Notes under the pieces: model-generated
The model's database searches: none
The model's input: the letters and a program-made list of their open reading frames with translations, nothing else
What the model was told of the DNA's origin: nothing
Part shown: positions 14,416 through 22,254 of the stretch, one piece after another
How the letters are laid out: each line of letters begins with the position of its first letter
Position numbering within the stretch: position 1 is the first letter of the stretch
Made by a program: the position numbers and the translations under genes
From: Pseudomonas fluorescens
Lineage (GTDB): Bacteria; Pseudomonadota; Gammaproteobacteria; Pseudomonadales; Pseudomonadaceae
Assembly: GCF_902497625.1 (NCBI RefSeq)
Contig: NZ_CABVGX010000054.1
Location: 1-38,570, forward strand
Reading direction: 5' to 3'
DNA: 38,570 nucleotides

Positions 14416-15548
14416 CAGATACACGCCTCGACCAGGTGCCGGCCGATATCGTCAAGACCATACACCGCGTCGGCGAGGTCGGCTTTGACGATGGCCATTG
14501 GCATGCCGTAAATCACGCAGCTCGCTTCATCCTGAGCCCAGATTGCGCTACCGCTCTGCTTGAGCAGACGCGCGCCTTCGCGACCGTCAGCGCCCATGCC
14601 GGTCAACACCACCGCCAGAACTTTGTCACCGTAGGATTTCGCGGCTGAACCGAAGGTGATGTCCACGCACGGCTTGTAATTGAGGCGCTCGTCGCCCGGC
14701 AGAATCTTCACCGCACCACGGCCGTCAATCATCATTTGTTTGCCACCCGGCGCCAGCAGCGCCAGCCCGGGACGCAGGATGTCACCGTCCTCGGCTTCCT
14801 TGACGCTGATGCGGCACAGCTTGTCCAGGCGTTCGGCAAAAGCCTTGGTGAACGCGGCGGGCATGTGCTGAACCAACACGATCGGTGCCGGGAAGTTGGC
14901 CGGCAACTGAGTCAACACCCGCTGCAGTGCCACCGGGCCACCGGTGGACGTGCCGATGGCGACCAGTTTGTAAGCTTTGCGCTTGGGCGCCGGTGATGCC
15001 GGACTGGCCGCAGGCGCACGGGTCGGCATAGTCGCAGGCGCCGGACGTGCCGGTGCCGTGCTCGTGTAACTGCTGCTGACACCTGCAGGAGCCGGCGGCG
15101 CAACTGGCGCAGGCATCGGGGCTGGTGCGCTGTAAGAGCTGACACGACGATTGCTGCGCGAAATGCTCAGAATCTTCTCGCACAGCATCTGCTTGACCTT
15201 GTCCGGGTTACGCGAAATGTCTTCGAAATTTTTCGGCAGGAAATCCACCGCGCCGGCGTCCAGCGCATCAAGCGTCACCCGGGCGCCTTCGTGGGTCAGC
15301 GAGGAAAACATCAGGACCGGCGTCGGGCAGCGCTGCATGATGTGACGCACGGCTGTAATGCCATCCATCATCGGCATCTCATAGTCCATGGTGATCACGT
15401 CCGGCTTGAGGGCCAGCGCCTGATCGATTGCTTCTTTACCGTTGGTGGCGGTGCCGACGATCTGGATGTTTGCATCCGCTGAAAGAATCTCCGAAACGCG
15501 GCGGCGAAAAAACCCCGAATCGTCCACCACCAGGACTTTGACTGCCAT
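14415..15548 (-). CDS. cheB: Chemotaxis methylesterase/deamidase CheB
   Basis: CheB removes methyl groups from receptor glutamates for adaptation and is activated by CheA. The 377-residue protein has a receiver domain (acidic pair at 9-10, phosphoacceptor Asp55 in ITMDYEMP), a long Pro/Ala/Ser-rich linker (about 136-190) and a methylesterase domain with the catalytic triad Ser201 (GTSTGGP), His228 (VQHMP) and Asp321 (GMGADGREG). The linker is longer than in enteric CheB. The ATG has GGAG close upstream. It follows cheA after a 48-nt spacer with a strong hairpin; a methyltransferase gene (cheR) is not in this window, as is usual for this locus. Confidence 0.97.
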   Translation of the reverse strand: MAVKVLVVDDSGFFRRRVSEILSADANIQIVGTATNGKEAIDQALALKPDVITMDYEMPMMDGITAVRHIMQRCPTPVLMFSSLTHEGARVTLDALDAGAVDFLPKNFEDISRNPDKVKQMLCEKILSISRSNRRVSSYSAPAPMPAPVAPPAPAGVSSSYTSTAPARPAPATMPTRAPAASPASPAPKRKAYKLVAIGTSTGGPVALQRVLTQLPANFPAPIVLVQHMPAAFTKAFAERLDKLCRISVKEAEDGDILRPGLALLAPGGKQMMIDGRGAVKILPGDERLNYKPCVDITFGSAAKSYGDKVLAVVLTGMGADGREGARLLKQSGSAIWAQDEASCVIYGMPMAIVKADLADAVYGLDDIGRHLVEACI

Positions 15549-15562
15549 AAAAACTCCGTTAG

Positions 15563-15586
15563 GCGGGGCGAGGCTGATCGCCCCGC
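15563..15586 (-). promoter_or_regulatory. Strong hairpin between cheA and cheB
   Basis: A perfect 9-bp inverted repeat, GCGGGGCGA-6 nt-TCGCCCCGC, lies in the 48-nt spacer. In cheB-sense RNA it is followed by CTAACGGAG and TTTTT just before the cheB ATG. The T-run is too far from the stem for an ordinary terminator, so partial attenuation, RNA stabilisation or limiting access to the cheB ribosome site are the options. Confidence 0.5.
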
Positions 15587-15596
15587 GCCCCCAGAA

Positions 15597-17837
15597 TCAA
15601 ATACGCCGTGCGGCGTAACGCTTGAGCATGCTCGGCACATCGAGAATCAGCGCAATGCGGCCGTCACCGGTGATGGTGGCGCCGGACATGCCCGGGGTTC
15701 CCTGGAGCATTTTGCCCAATGGCTTGATGACCACTTCTTCCTGGCCCACCAATTGATCGACGACAAAGCCGATCCGCTGGGTGCCCACCGAGAGGATCAC
15801 CACATGGCCTTCGCGCTGTTCTTCGTGAGCCGCGGAGCTGACCAGCCAGCGCTTGAGGTAAAACAGCGGCAGCGCCTTGTCGCGCACGATCACCACTTCC
15901 TGACCGTCGACCACGTTGGTGCGCGACAGATCGAGGTGGAAGATTTCGTTGACGTTGACCAGCGGGAACGCGAACGCCTGATTGCCCAGCATGACCATCA
16001 GCGTCGGCATGATCGCCAGGGTCAGCGGGACCTTGATGACGATCTTCGAGCCCTTGCCCTTGGTCGAGTAGATATTGATGGTGCCGTTGAGCTGGGCGAT
16101 CTTGGTTTTCACCACGTCCATGCCCACGCCACGACCGGACACGTCGGAGATTTCAGTCTTGGTCGAGAAGCCCGGCGCGAAGATCAGGTTGAAGCAGTCC
16201 GACTCGCTTAGACGGTCTGCCGCGTCCTTGTCCATCAGGCCTTTCTTCACGGCAATGCCGCGCAGGACATCAGCGTCCATGCCTTTGCCGTCATCGGAGA
16301 TGGACAGCAAAATATGGTCGCCTTCCTGTTCAGCGGAGAGGATCACCTTGCCGCTACGGGGCTTGCCCATCGCCTCGCGTTCGGCCGGCTCTTCAATACC
16401 GTGGTCGACCGAGTTGCGCACCAAGTGAACCAGCGGATCGGCCAGGGCCTCGACGAGATTCTTGTCGAGGTCGGTCTCTTCGCCGACCAACTCCAGGTTG
16501 ATCTCTTTCTTGAGCTGGCGTGCCAGGTCGCGAACCAGACGCGGGAAGCGCCCGAAGACTTTCTTGATCGGTTGCATCCGCGTCTTCATGACCGCGGTTT
16601 GCAAATCAGCGGTGACCACGTCGAGGTTCGACACCGCCTTGGACATGGCCTCGTCGGCGCTGTTGGCACCCAGACGAACCAGGCGATTACGCACCAGCAC
16701 CAGTTCGCCAACCATGTTCATGATTTCGTCGAGGCGTGCAGTGTCGACCCGTACCGTGGTTTCCGCTTCACTCGGCGGCTTGTCCGGTGTTGGCGCGGCC
16801 GGAGCACGGGCCGGCGCTGGAGCAGCAGCCTTCGGTGCTTCAGCTTTCGCCGCGGGCGCCTTGGCGACAGGCGCCGCGGCTTTGGCGACAGGCGCGGCTA
16901 CTGTGGAAGCTGCCGATCCGGTGCCGACTTCGGTGAACTTGCCTTTACCGTGCAGTTCGTCCAGCAGCGATTCGAACTCGTGATCGGAGATCAGATCTCC
17001 GCCCGCCGCTGCCGCCTTGGGAGCAGCCGGGATCGGTACCGAGGCAATCGCCGATTCCAGCGCGTCAACGGCGAAATTGCCCTTGCCGTGCAACTGGTCG
17101 AGCAGTGCTTCGAATTCGTCGTCGGTAATGTCGGAACTGTCGCCCGCGGCTTTTGGCGCGGCCGGTGCAGCGGGTGCGGCAGGCGCAGTGACCGCATCGA
17201 TGGCGAACTGACCTTTGCCATGCAACTGATCCAGCAACGATTCAAATTCGTCGTCGGTGATTTCGTCACTCGCCGCGCTACCGCTAGGAGCAGGAGCAGG
17301 AGCAACTGCGGGCGCCTCGGCCTGGGCCTTGACGGCATTCAGTGAGTCCAGCAGTTGTTCGAATTCGTTATCGGTAATGTCGCCCGAATCGCTTTCGGCG
17401 ACCGGTTCTGCAGCCACCTCAGCAGCAGGAGCCACTTCATCGGCGCTCTGCGGTTCGGCCAGACGTGCCAGCGCCGCCAGCAATTCAGGGGTCGCAGCCG
17501 TGACCGGGCTGCGTTCGCGGACTTCGGTAAACATCGCGTTTACTGCGTCCAGTGCTTCGAGAACCACGTCCATCAGCTCCGAGTCGACGCGACGCTCACC
17601 CTTGCGCAGGATGTCGAAGACGTTCTCGGCGATGTGACAGCACTCCACCAACTCATTGAGCTGGAGGAAGCCGGCGCCTCCTTTTACAGTGTGAAAACCG
17701 CGAAAAATTGCATTGAGCAGATCCGCATCATCCGGTCGGCTTTCCAGCTCGACCAGCTGTTCGGACAGCTGCTCTAGAATCTCGCCGGCCTCAACCAGGA
17801 AATCCTGAAGGATCTCTTCATCGGCGCCGAAGCTCAT
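15597..17837 (-). CDS. cheA: Chemotaxis histidine kinase CheA
   Basis: CheA is the array kinase that phosphorylates CheY and CheB. The 746-residue protein has an N-terminal Hpt domain with His49 (GFHTVKGGAGF), a dimerisation domain from about 363 (TVRVDTARLDEIMNMVGELV), an ATPase domain with N box HLVRNSVDHGIE (471-482), G1 DDGKGM and G2 GRGVGMD, and a CheW-like regulatory domain to the end. The usual P2 CheY-binding domain is not evident. Instead residues 153-299 hold four copies of an acidic motif, DITD(D/N)EFExLLD(Q/S)L, three of them ending HGKG, joined by Ala/Pro linkers. It starts 46 nt after cheZ with TAGGAG upstream. Confidence 0.97.
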   Translation of the reverse strand: MSFGADEEILQDFLVEAGEILEQLSEQLVELESRPDDADLLNAIFRGFHTVKGGAGFLQLNELVECCHIAENVFDILRKGERRVDSELMDVVLEALDAVNAMFTEVRERSPVTAATPELLAALARLAEPQSADEVAPAAEVAAEPVAESDSGDITDNEFEQLLDSLNAVKAQAEAPAVAPAPAPSGSAASDEITDDEFESLLDQLHGKGQFAIDAVTAPAAPAAPAAPKAAGDSSDITDDEFEALLDQLHGKGNFAVDALESAIASVPIPAAPKAAAAGGDLISDHEFESLLDELHGKGKFTEVGTGSAASTVAAPVAKAAAPVAKAPAAKAEAPKAAAPAPARAPAAPTPDKPPSEAETTVRVDTARLDEIMNMVGELVLVRNRLVRLGANSADEAMSKAVSNLDVVTADLQTAVMKTRMQPIKKVFGRFPRLVRDLARQLKKEINLELVGEETDLDKNLVEALADPLVHLVRNSVDHGIEEPAEREAMGKPRSGKVILSAEQEGDHILLSISDDGKGMDADVLRGIAVKKGLMDKDAADRLSESDCFNLIFAPGFSTKTEISDVSGRGVGMDVVKTKIAQLNGTINIYSTKGKGSKIVIKVPLTLAIMPTLMVMLGNQAFAFPLVNVNEIFHLDLSRTNVVDGQEVVIVRDKALPLFYLKRWLVSSAAHEEQREGHVVILSVGTQRIGFVVDQLVGQEEVVIKPLGKMLQGTPGMSGATITGDGRIALILDVPSMLKRYAARRI
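16941..17381 (-). repeat. Four tandem acidic motifs in the CheA linker (P2 position)
   Basis: CheA residues about 153-167, 192-209, 236-253 and 282-299 repeat the pattern [I/L][T/S]D-x-EFE-x-LLD-x-L, with HGKG added in the last three copies. Spacing is about 40-46 residues, with Pro/Ala-rich linkers between. At the DNA level the copies are similar but not identical (for example GATTCGAACTCG versus GCTTCGAATTCG on the plus strand), so this is an older duplication kept under protein-level selection. Confidence 0.85.
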
Positions 17838-17844
17838 TAAGGGG

Positions 17845-17885
17845 GTGCTCCTACAGGTCTAAAAACCTAAAAAACCTAAAATTCT
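17845..17885 (-). repeat. TTTTAG tandem iterations between cheZ and cheA
   Basis: Read on the minus strand, the end of cheZ and its spacer contain four near-tandem copies of a 7-9 nt unit (A)TTTTAG(G). The first includes the cheZ stop codon TAG. The copies place stop codons in more than one frame just before the cheA ribosome site (TAGGAG). AT content is far above the surroundings. Confidence 0.6.
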
Positions 17886-18672
17886 AAAATCCCAGGCTGG
17901 ATAGCAAATCGTCCACATCGTCCTGACCGGACACAACGTCTTCTCTTTTATCGGCATGAATCTGCGGACCTTCACCCTGAGAGAGATGTTTTTGCGGATC
18001 TTTTTCTTTAAGCATCGCATCACGGTCATGTTCGATGCCCGCGAAGCGGTCCACCTGGCTGGCCATGAGCACGAGTTTGAGCAGATTGCTTTCAACTTCG
18101 GTGACCAACTGGGTCACCCGTTTGATCACCTGGCCGGTAAGGTCCTGATAATCCTGAGCAAGCAGAATGTCGTTGAGGTTGCTCAACACCACGCGATTGT
18201 CGGCGCTGCTGCGTGTCAGGAAACCGTCGACTCGCCGGGCCAGCTCACGGAACTCTTCAGCGCCGACTTCGCGACGCATGAACCGCCCCCAATCCGTGCT
18301 CAACGCCTGCGCTTCTTCGCTCAGGCCGTTTACCAGTGGCGTGGCGTTTTCAACCAGATCCATGGTGCGGTTGGCGGCGGCCTCGGTCAGCTTGACCACA
18401 TACCCCAGACGCTCGGTGGCGTCGGTTATCTGGGACACTTCCTCGGCTTGCGGCATGTGCGGGTCAATCTGGAAATTGACGATCGCGCTGTGCAGCTCGC
18501 GTGTGAGTTTGCCCACTTCCTGGTACAGGCCGCGGTCACGGGTCTGGTTGAGCTCATGGATCAGTTGCACCGCGTCGCCGAACCTGCCTTTTTCAAGGCT
18601 TTCGACCAGCTCGACCGCGTGTTTTTTCAGGGTCGATTCAAAATCGCCCTGTGAAGATTCGTTGTTGTCCAT
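17884..18672 (-). CDS. cheZ: CheY-P phosphatase CheZ
   Basis: CheZ speeds dephosphorylation of CheY. The 262-residue, nearly all-helical protein carries the active-site helix AQDYQDLTGQVIKRV (residues 172-186), matching the enteric AQDFQDLTGQ with the catalytic Gln, and ends with the acidic CheY-binding peptide DDVDDLLSSLGF. The N-terminal helical hairpin is longer than in E. coli. It lies 22 nt after cheY with GGGGGAG before the ATG. Confidence 0.95.
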   Translation of the reverse strand: MDNNESSQGDFESTLKKHAVELVESLEKGRFGDAVQLIHELNQTRDRGLYQEVGKLTRELHSAIVNFQIDPHMPQAEEVSQITDATERLGYVVKLTEAAANRTMDLVENATPLVNGLSEEAQALSTDWGRFMRREVGAEEFRELARRVDGFLTRSSADNRVVLSNLNDILLAQDYQDLTGQVIKRVTQLVTEVESNLLKLVLMASQVDRFAGIEHDRDAMLKEKDPQKHLSQGEGPQIHADKREDVVSGQDDVDDLLSSLGF

Positions 18673-18694
18673 AGCTCCCCCGTGGCGCCGTTAC

Positions 18695-19066
18695 TCAGCC
18701 AATGCGTTCGAAAATCTTCTCGATCTTGTCTTTCAACGCCTGGGCCGTGAAGGGCTTGACCACATAGCCGTTTACACCGGCCTGGGCCGCTTCGATGATC
18801 TGCTCGCGCTTGGCTTCAGCGGTCACCATCAGCACCGGCAGGTGCTTGAGCTTTTCATCGGCGCGCACGTGGCGCAGCAGGTCGATGCCGGTCATGCCGG
18901 GCATGTTCCAGTCCGTCACCAGAAAGTCGATGCTGCCACTGTTGAGAACCGGAATGGCAGTGGTGCCATCATCAGCCTCGACCGTGTTGGTGAACCCAAG
19001 GTCACGCAACAGGTTTTTTATGATCCGCCGCATCGTTGAGAAGTCATCAACGATGAGGATTTTCAT
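18695..19066 (-). CDS. cheY: Chemotaxis response regulator CheY
   Basis: A single-domain receiver of 123 aa that binds FliM when phosphorylated and reverses motor rotation. Acidic pair at 7-8 (ILIVDDFS), phosphoacceptor Asp52 (VTDWNMP), Thr82 (VTAEA), Tyr101 and Lys104 (GYVVKPF) are all present. The ATG at 19064-19066 is preferred; an in-frame TTG 8 codons upstream would add MEVELDKN, which is not typical. It is first in the che part, 166 nt after fliA. Confidence 0.96.
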   Translation of the reverse strand: MKILIVDDFSTMRRIIKNLLRDLGFTNTVEADDGTTAIPVLNSGSIDFLVTDWNMPGMTGIDLLRHVRADEKLKHLPVLMVTAEAKREQIIEAAQAGVNGYVVKPFTAQALKDKIEKIFERIG

Positions 19067-19212
19067 GTTCTTGTCCAATTCGACCTCCAAGCAGTCTTAA
19101 ACGCGTCCAGCACCTGGGCGCGCCACTTCAATCAATCCGGCTAACACTCGATGACTGTCTGGAGCACAACAGATCGCGACCGGCGCGGTTCAACACCACA
19201 CCAGCCACGTTC

Positions 19213-19230
19213 GCAGTGTCCCCACACTGC
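19213..19230. repeat. Perfect short hairpin after fliA
   Basis: GCAGTGT-CCCC-ACACTGC is a perfect 7-bp inverted repeat with a 4-nt loop, starting 4 nt after the fliA stop. No T-run follows on the fliA strand, so it is not a typical terminator; it could stabilise or process the fliA mRNA end. The rest of the 166-nt fliA-cheY gap has no clear promoter of the sigma54 or sigma28 type. Confidence 0.45.
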
Positions 19231-19232
19231 CT

Positions 19233-19973
19233 TCAGCGCGCTCGCCACTCCCCCAAACGCCCCCGCAAACGGGCCGCGCACTGGCTGTGTAACTGGCTGA
19301 CCCGGGATTCGCTGACCCCCAGGACCTCGCCGATTTCCTTGAGATTCAGCTCTTCGTCGTAGTACAACGCCAATACCAGCCGCTCACGCTCCGGCAGGTT
19401 GGCAATAGCGTCCGCCAGCGCCGCCTGGAAGCGTTCATCTTCCAGATCGCGTGACGGCTCCATGTGTGCACTCGCGCCGTCCTCGTGCAGCCCTTCGTGT
19501 TCGCCGTCCTGCAACAGGTCGTCGAAACTGAATAAACGGCTACCCAGGGTATCGTTCAAAATCCCGTAGTAATCGTCGAGACTCAATTGGAGTTCGGCCG
19601 CAACTTCATGATCTTTAGCGTCACGACCGGTTTTAGCTTCAATCGAGCGTATTGCGTCGCTGACCATGCGCGTATTGCGGTGGACCGAGCGAGGTGCCCA
19701 ATCGCCCTTGCGCACTTCATCGAGCATCGCGCCGCGGATTCGAATGCCCGCGTACGTTTCGAAACTAGCGCCTTTGCTGGCGTCGTATTTGGTCGACACT
19801 TCGAGCAGGCCGATCATCCCGGCCTGAATCAAGTCTTCAACCTGGACGCTGGCCGGCAGACGCGCCAGCAAGTGATAGGCAATGCGCTTGACCAGTGGCG
19901 CGTAACGCTCGATCAATTCGTATTGCGCATCACGTGCCGACTTCTTGTAAAGGTTGTAACCGGTAGCTGTCAT
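19233..19973 (-). CDS. fliA: Flagellar sigma factor FliA (sigma28)
   Basis: FliA directs RNA polymerase to late flagellar genes (flagellin and others) and is held by FlgM until the hook is complete. The 246-residue protein shows sigma region 2 (YAPLVKRIAYHLLARLP, VEDLIQAGMIGLLEV, FETYAGIRIRGAMLDEVRK), region 3, and region 4 with the helix-turn-helix LNLKEIGEVLGVSESRVSQLHSQ. The ATG at 19971-19973 overlaps the fleN stop as ATGA; the frame is open 41 codons further upstream, but that is fleN read in another frame. Confidence 0.97.
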   Translation of the reverse strand: MTATGYNLYKKSARDAQYELIERYAPLVKRIAYHLLARLPASVQVEDLIQAGMIGLLEVSTKYDASKGASFETYAGIRIRGAMLDEVRKGDWAPRSVHRNTRMVSDAIRSIEAKTGRDAKDHEVAAELQLSLDDYYGILNDTLGSRLFSFDDLLQDGEHEGLHEDGASAHMEPSRDLEDERFQAALADAIANLPERERLVLALYYDEELNLKEIGEVLGVSESRVSQLHSQCAARLRGRLGEWRAR

Positions 19974-20800
19974 AGCACGGGTCCTGCGGTCTGTTGCACG
20001 AGGCGCTCGACGAAAAATTCCAGATGCCCGCGCGGGTTGGCGGGCAACGGCCAGGTATCGACCTTTTGTGCGATCGCCTTGAAGGCCAGCGAGCATTTGG
20101 AGCGCGGGAACGCTTCGTAAACGGCGCGCTGTTTTTGCACCGCCTTGCGCACGCTTTCGTCATACGGCACCGCACCGACGTACTGCAAAGCGACGTCGAG
20201 AAAGCGGTCTGTGACCTTGGTCAGCTTGGCGAACAGATTGCGCCCTTCCTGCGGGCTCTGGGCCATGTTGGCCAGGACGCGGAAGCGGTTCATGCCGTAA
20301 TCGCGATTAAGCAGCTTGATCAGCGCGTAGGCGTCCGTGATCGAGGTCGGCTCATCGCACACCACCAGCAACACTTCTTGCGCGGCGCGAACGAAACTGA
20401 CTACCGAGTCACCGATACCCGCAGCGGTGTCGATGACCAGCACGTCGAGATTGTCGCCGATATCGCTGAATGCCTGGATCAGGCCGGCATGTTGGGCCGG
20501 GCTCAGATGAACCATGCTCTGGGTGCCGGACGCGGCCGGAACGATGCGAATTCCGCCGGGCCCCTGCAACAGCACGTCGCGCAGTTCACAGCGGCCTTCG
20601 ATCACGTCGGCCAGAGTACGTTTGGGTGTCAGTCCCAACAGAACGTCAACGTTCGCCAGCCCCAGATCGGCGTCCAGCAGCATGACGCGCCGGCCGAGCT
20701 CAGCTAGAGCCAGGGACAAGTTCACTGACACGTTAGTCTTGCCGACGCCACCTTTGCCGCCGGTCACCGCGATCACCTGTACGGGATGCATGCTGCCCAT
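19970..20800 (-). CDS. fleN: Flagellar number regulator FleN (FlhG)
   Basis: FleN is a MinD/ParA-like ATPase that binds the activator FleQ and keeps flagellar number at one. The 276-residue protein has the deviant Walker A GGKGGVGKT (14-22), the A' motif MLLDADLGLANVD and Walker B VLVIDTAAGIG, and a C-terminal part with the conserved VPYDESVRKAVQKQRAV. The ATG at 20798-20800 lies one nucleotide after the stop of a 35-codon ORF (20802-20909). The nearest ribosome-like AAGG is 12 nt away inside that ORF, suggesting coupled translation. It is followed by fliA with overlap. Confidence 0.96.
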   Translation of the reverse strand: MGSMHPVQVIAVTGGKGGVGKTNVSVNLSLALAELGRRVMLLDADLGLANVDVLLGLTPKRTLADVIEGRCELRDVLLQGPGGIRIVPAASGTQSMVHLSPAQHAGLIQAFSDIGDNLDVLVIDTAAGIGDSVVSFVRAAQEVLLVVCDEPTSITDAYALIKLLNRDYGMNRFRVLANMAQSPQEGRNLFAKLTKVTDRFLDVALQYVGAVPYDESVRKAVQKQRAVYEAFPRSKCSLAFKAIAQKVDTWPLPANPRGHLEFFVERLVQQTAGPVL

Positions 20801-20801
20801 G

Positions 20802-20909
20802 TTATTTCATTACCTTGTCTTGCATAGACGGAGGCCACATTACTGGCTGCGCGTTCACCAACGGAACAATGCATGGCAGACCATCGATGTAGGTACAAAA
20901 ACTGTTCAT
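20802..20909 (-). CDS. Candidate 35-residue small protein between flhF and fleN
   Basis: An ORF too short for ordinary gene finding fills the flhF-fleN gap. It starts at ATG 20907-20909 (MNSFCTYIDG...) and ends ...QDKVMK with TAA at 20802-20804, one nucleotide before the fleN ATG. A strong ribosome site (GAGG in TGAGGTGATA-ATG, spacing 5) overlaps the flhF stop. The peptide has two Cys, a hydrophobic central stretch (LPCIVPLVN) and a Met/Pro-rich end. No family is recognised. It could be a small protein in its own right or a leader ORF that couples translation of fleN to flhF. Confidence 0.5.
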   Translation of the reverse strand: MNSFCTYIDGLPCIVPLVNAQPVMWPPSMQDKVMK

Positions 20910-20916
20910 TATCACC

Positions 20917-22242
20917 TCAGCCTACCCGCTTGGTCGGACTGTGGTAGAGGTCAGCGAACATGTCAGCCATGGCTTCTTCGCTGGGTTCTTCCTGCATTTG
21001 CACACTGACGGCACGACTGACCAGTTGATGACGGCGCGGCAGATGCAAATCATCCGGAATCCGCGGTCCGTCGGTCAGATAAGCCACCGGCAATTCATGA
21101 CTGATCGCCAGGCTTAACACCTCGCCAAGGCTCGCCGTCTCATCCAGTTTAGTCAGAATGCAGCCAGAGAGGCCGCACCGCTTGTAACTGTGATAGGCGG
21201 CGGTTAGAACCTGTTTCTGGCTGGTGGTTGCCAGAACCAGATAATTTTTTGATTTGATGCCACGACCGGCCAGGCTTTCGAGTTGCATACGCAGTGCCGG
21301 ATCGCTCGCTTGCAGGCCGGCGGTGTCGATCAGCACCACGCGTTTGCGCAGCAGCGGCTCCAGCGCCTGCACCAGCGACTGGCCCGGGTCAACGTGGGTG
21401 ACCGAGACATTGAGAATCCGCCCCAGTGTCTTCAATTGTTCCTGGGCACCAATGCGATAGCTGTCCATGCTCACCAGCGCGATGCTCTGCGCGCCGTACT
21501 TAAGCACGTAACGGGCCGCAAGCTTGGCCAGCGTGGTGGTCTTGCCCATGCCGGCAGGGCCGACCATGGCAATCACACCGCCCTCTTCCAGCGGCTCGAC
21601 GTCCGGGGTGGCAATCATTCGCGCCAGGTGCGCCAGGAGCATACGCCAGGCCTGACGGGGCTCTTCAATTCCGCTGATAAGTTCGAGCAGGTCGCGCGAC
21701 AAAGGGCCGGACAGACCGATGCGTTGCAAACGACGCCACAGATTGGCCTGGGCCGGACGACTGCCCTGCAGCTGATTCCAGGCCAGAGAACCGAGTTGTA
21801 CTTCCATCAGCTCCCGCAGACTGTTGAGCTCGAAACGCATCGATTCGAATGCCCGTGGATCAACGCCGGTCGCGGCGGCAGGGGTCGGCGCAGGGCGACG
21901 CGGCTCGGCCAGGGTCGGCTCGACCAGTGGCTCGGCGGCCGTCAACGGCAGGCCGGCAAACAATTGGCGATTGGAAGTCTTGTCGCTCTCGCCTTCGCCT
22001 CGCAGGCTCAATTCGGCCTGGGCGGTGACGATCCGCGACTGGGTCTTGCGCAGCTCGTCCTCGAGTTCCATATTCGGAACACGCGGTGCCAGCGCCGACA
22101 GGGTGTAATCGAGGGCGGCCGTCAGCTCGACACCACCGGCAATCCGGCGGTTGCCAATAATGGCCGCATCAGCGCCCAGCTCATCACGAACCAGTTTCAT
22201 GGCCTGACGCATATCGGCGGCGAAAAAACGCTTTACTTGCAT
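20917..22242 (-). CDS. flhF: Flagellar placement GTPase FlhF
   Basis: FlhF is an SRP-type GTPase that sets the polar site of flagellar assembly. The 441-residue protein has a basic/variable N-terminal B domain starting MQVKRFFAADMRQAMKLVRDELG, an N domain near 150-215, and the G domain with P-loop GPAGMGKTT, the G2 region DSYRIGAQEQL, G3 VLIDTAG and G4 LTKLDE, and a closing GPRIPDDLHL. The ATG lies 12 nt after flhA. FlhF localises the pole machinery while FleN, encoded next, limits the number. Confidence 0.97.
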   Translation of the reverse strand: MQVKRFFAADMRQAMKLVRDELGADAAIIGNRRIAGGVELTAALDYTLSALAPRVPNMELEDELRKTQSRIVTAQAELSLRGEGESDKTSNRQLFAGLPLTAAEPLVEPTLAEPRRPAPTPAAATGVDPRAFESMRFELNSLRELMEVQLGSLAWNQLQGSRPAQANLWRRLQRIGLSGPLSRDLLELISGIEEPRQAWRMLLAHLARMIATPDVEPLEEGGVIAMVGPAGMGKTTTLAKLAARYVLKYGAQSIALVSMDSYRIGAQEQLKTLGRILNVSVTHVDPGQSLVQALEPLLRKRVVLIDTAGLQASDPALRMQLESLAGRGIKSKNYLVLATTSQKQVLTAAYHSYKRCGLSGCILTKLDETASLGEVLSLAISHELPVAYLTDGPRIPDDLHLPRRHQLVSRAVSVQMQEEPSEEAMADMFADLYHSPTKRVG

Positions 22243-22254
22243 AAACCACTACCC

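Noticed and set aside
12844..14511. 555-codon plus-strand open frame opposite motC-motD
   Set aside because: It lies wholly antisense to genes with clear families (MotC, MotD) and encodes a His/Arg/Gln-rich sequence typical of antisense frames in GC-rich DNA.
16941..17381. CheA repeats as a CRISPR-like or DNA-level tandem repeat
   Set aside because: Copies are in frame, differ at many third positions and lie in a clear CheA gene, so they are protein-level repeats.
19091..19232. Possible sigma54 or sigma28 promoter before cheY
   Set aside because: TGGCGCGCCCAGGTGC has 11 instead of 10 nt between GG and GC, and no GCCGATAA-like sigma28 box was found.
19974..20096. 41-codon upstream extension of fliA
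   Set aside because: It overlaps the 3' end of fleN in another frame; the ATGA-coupled start gives the standard FliA N-terminus.
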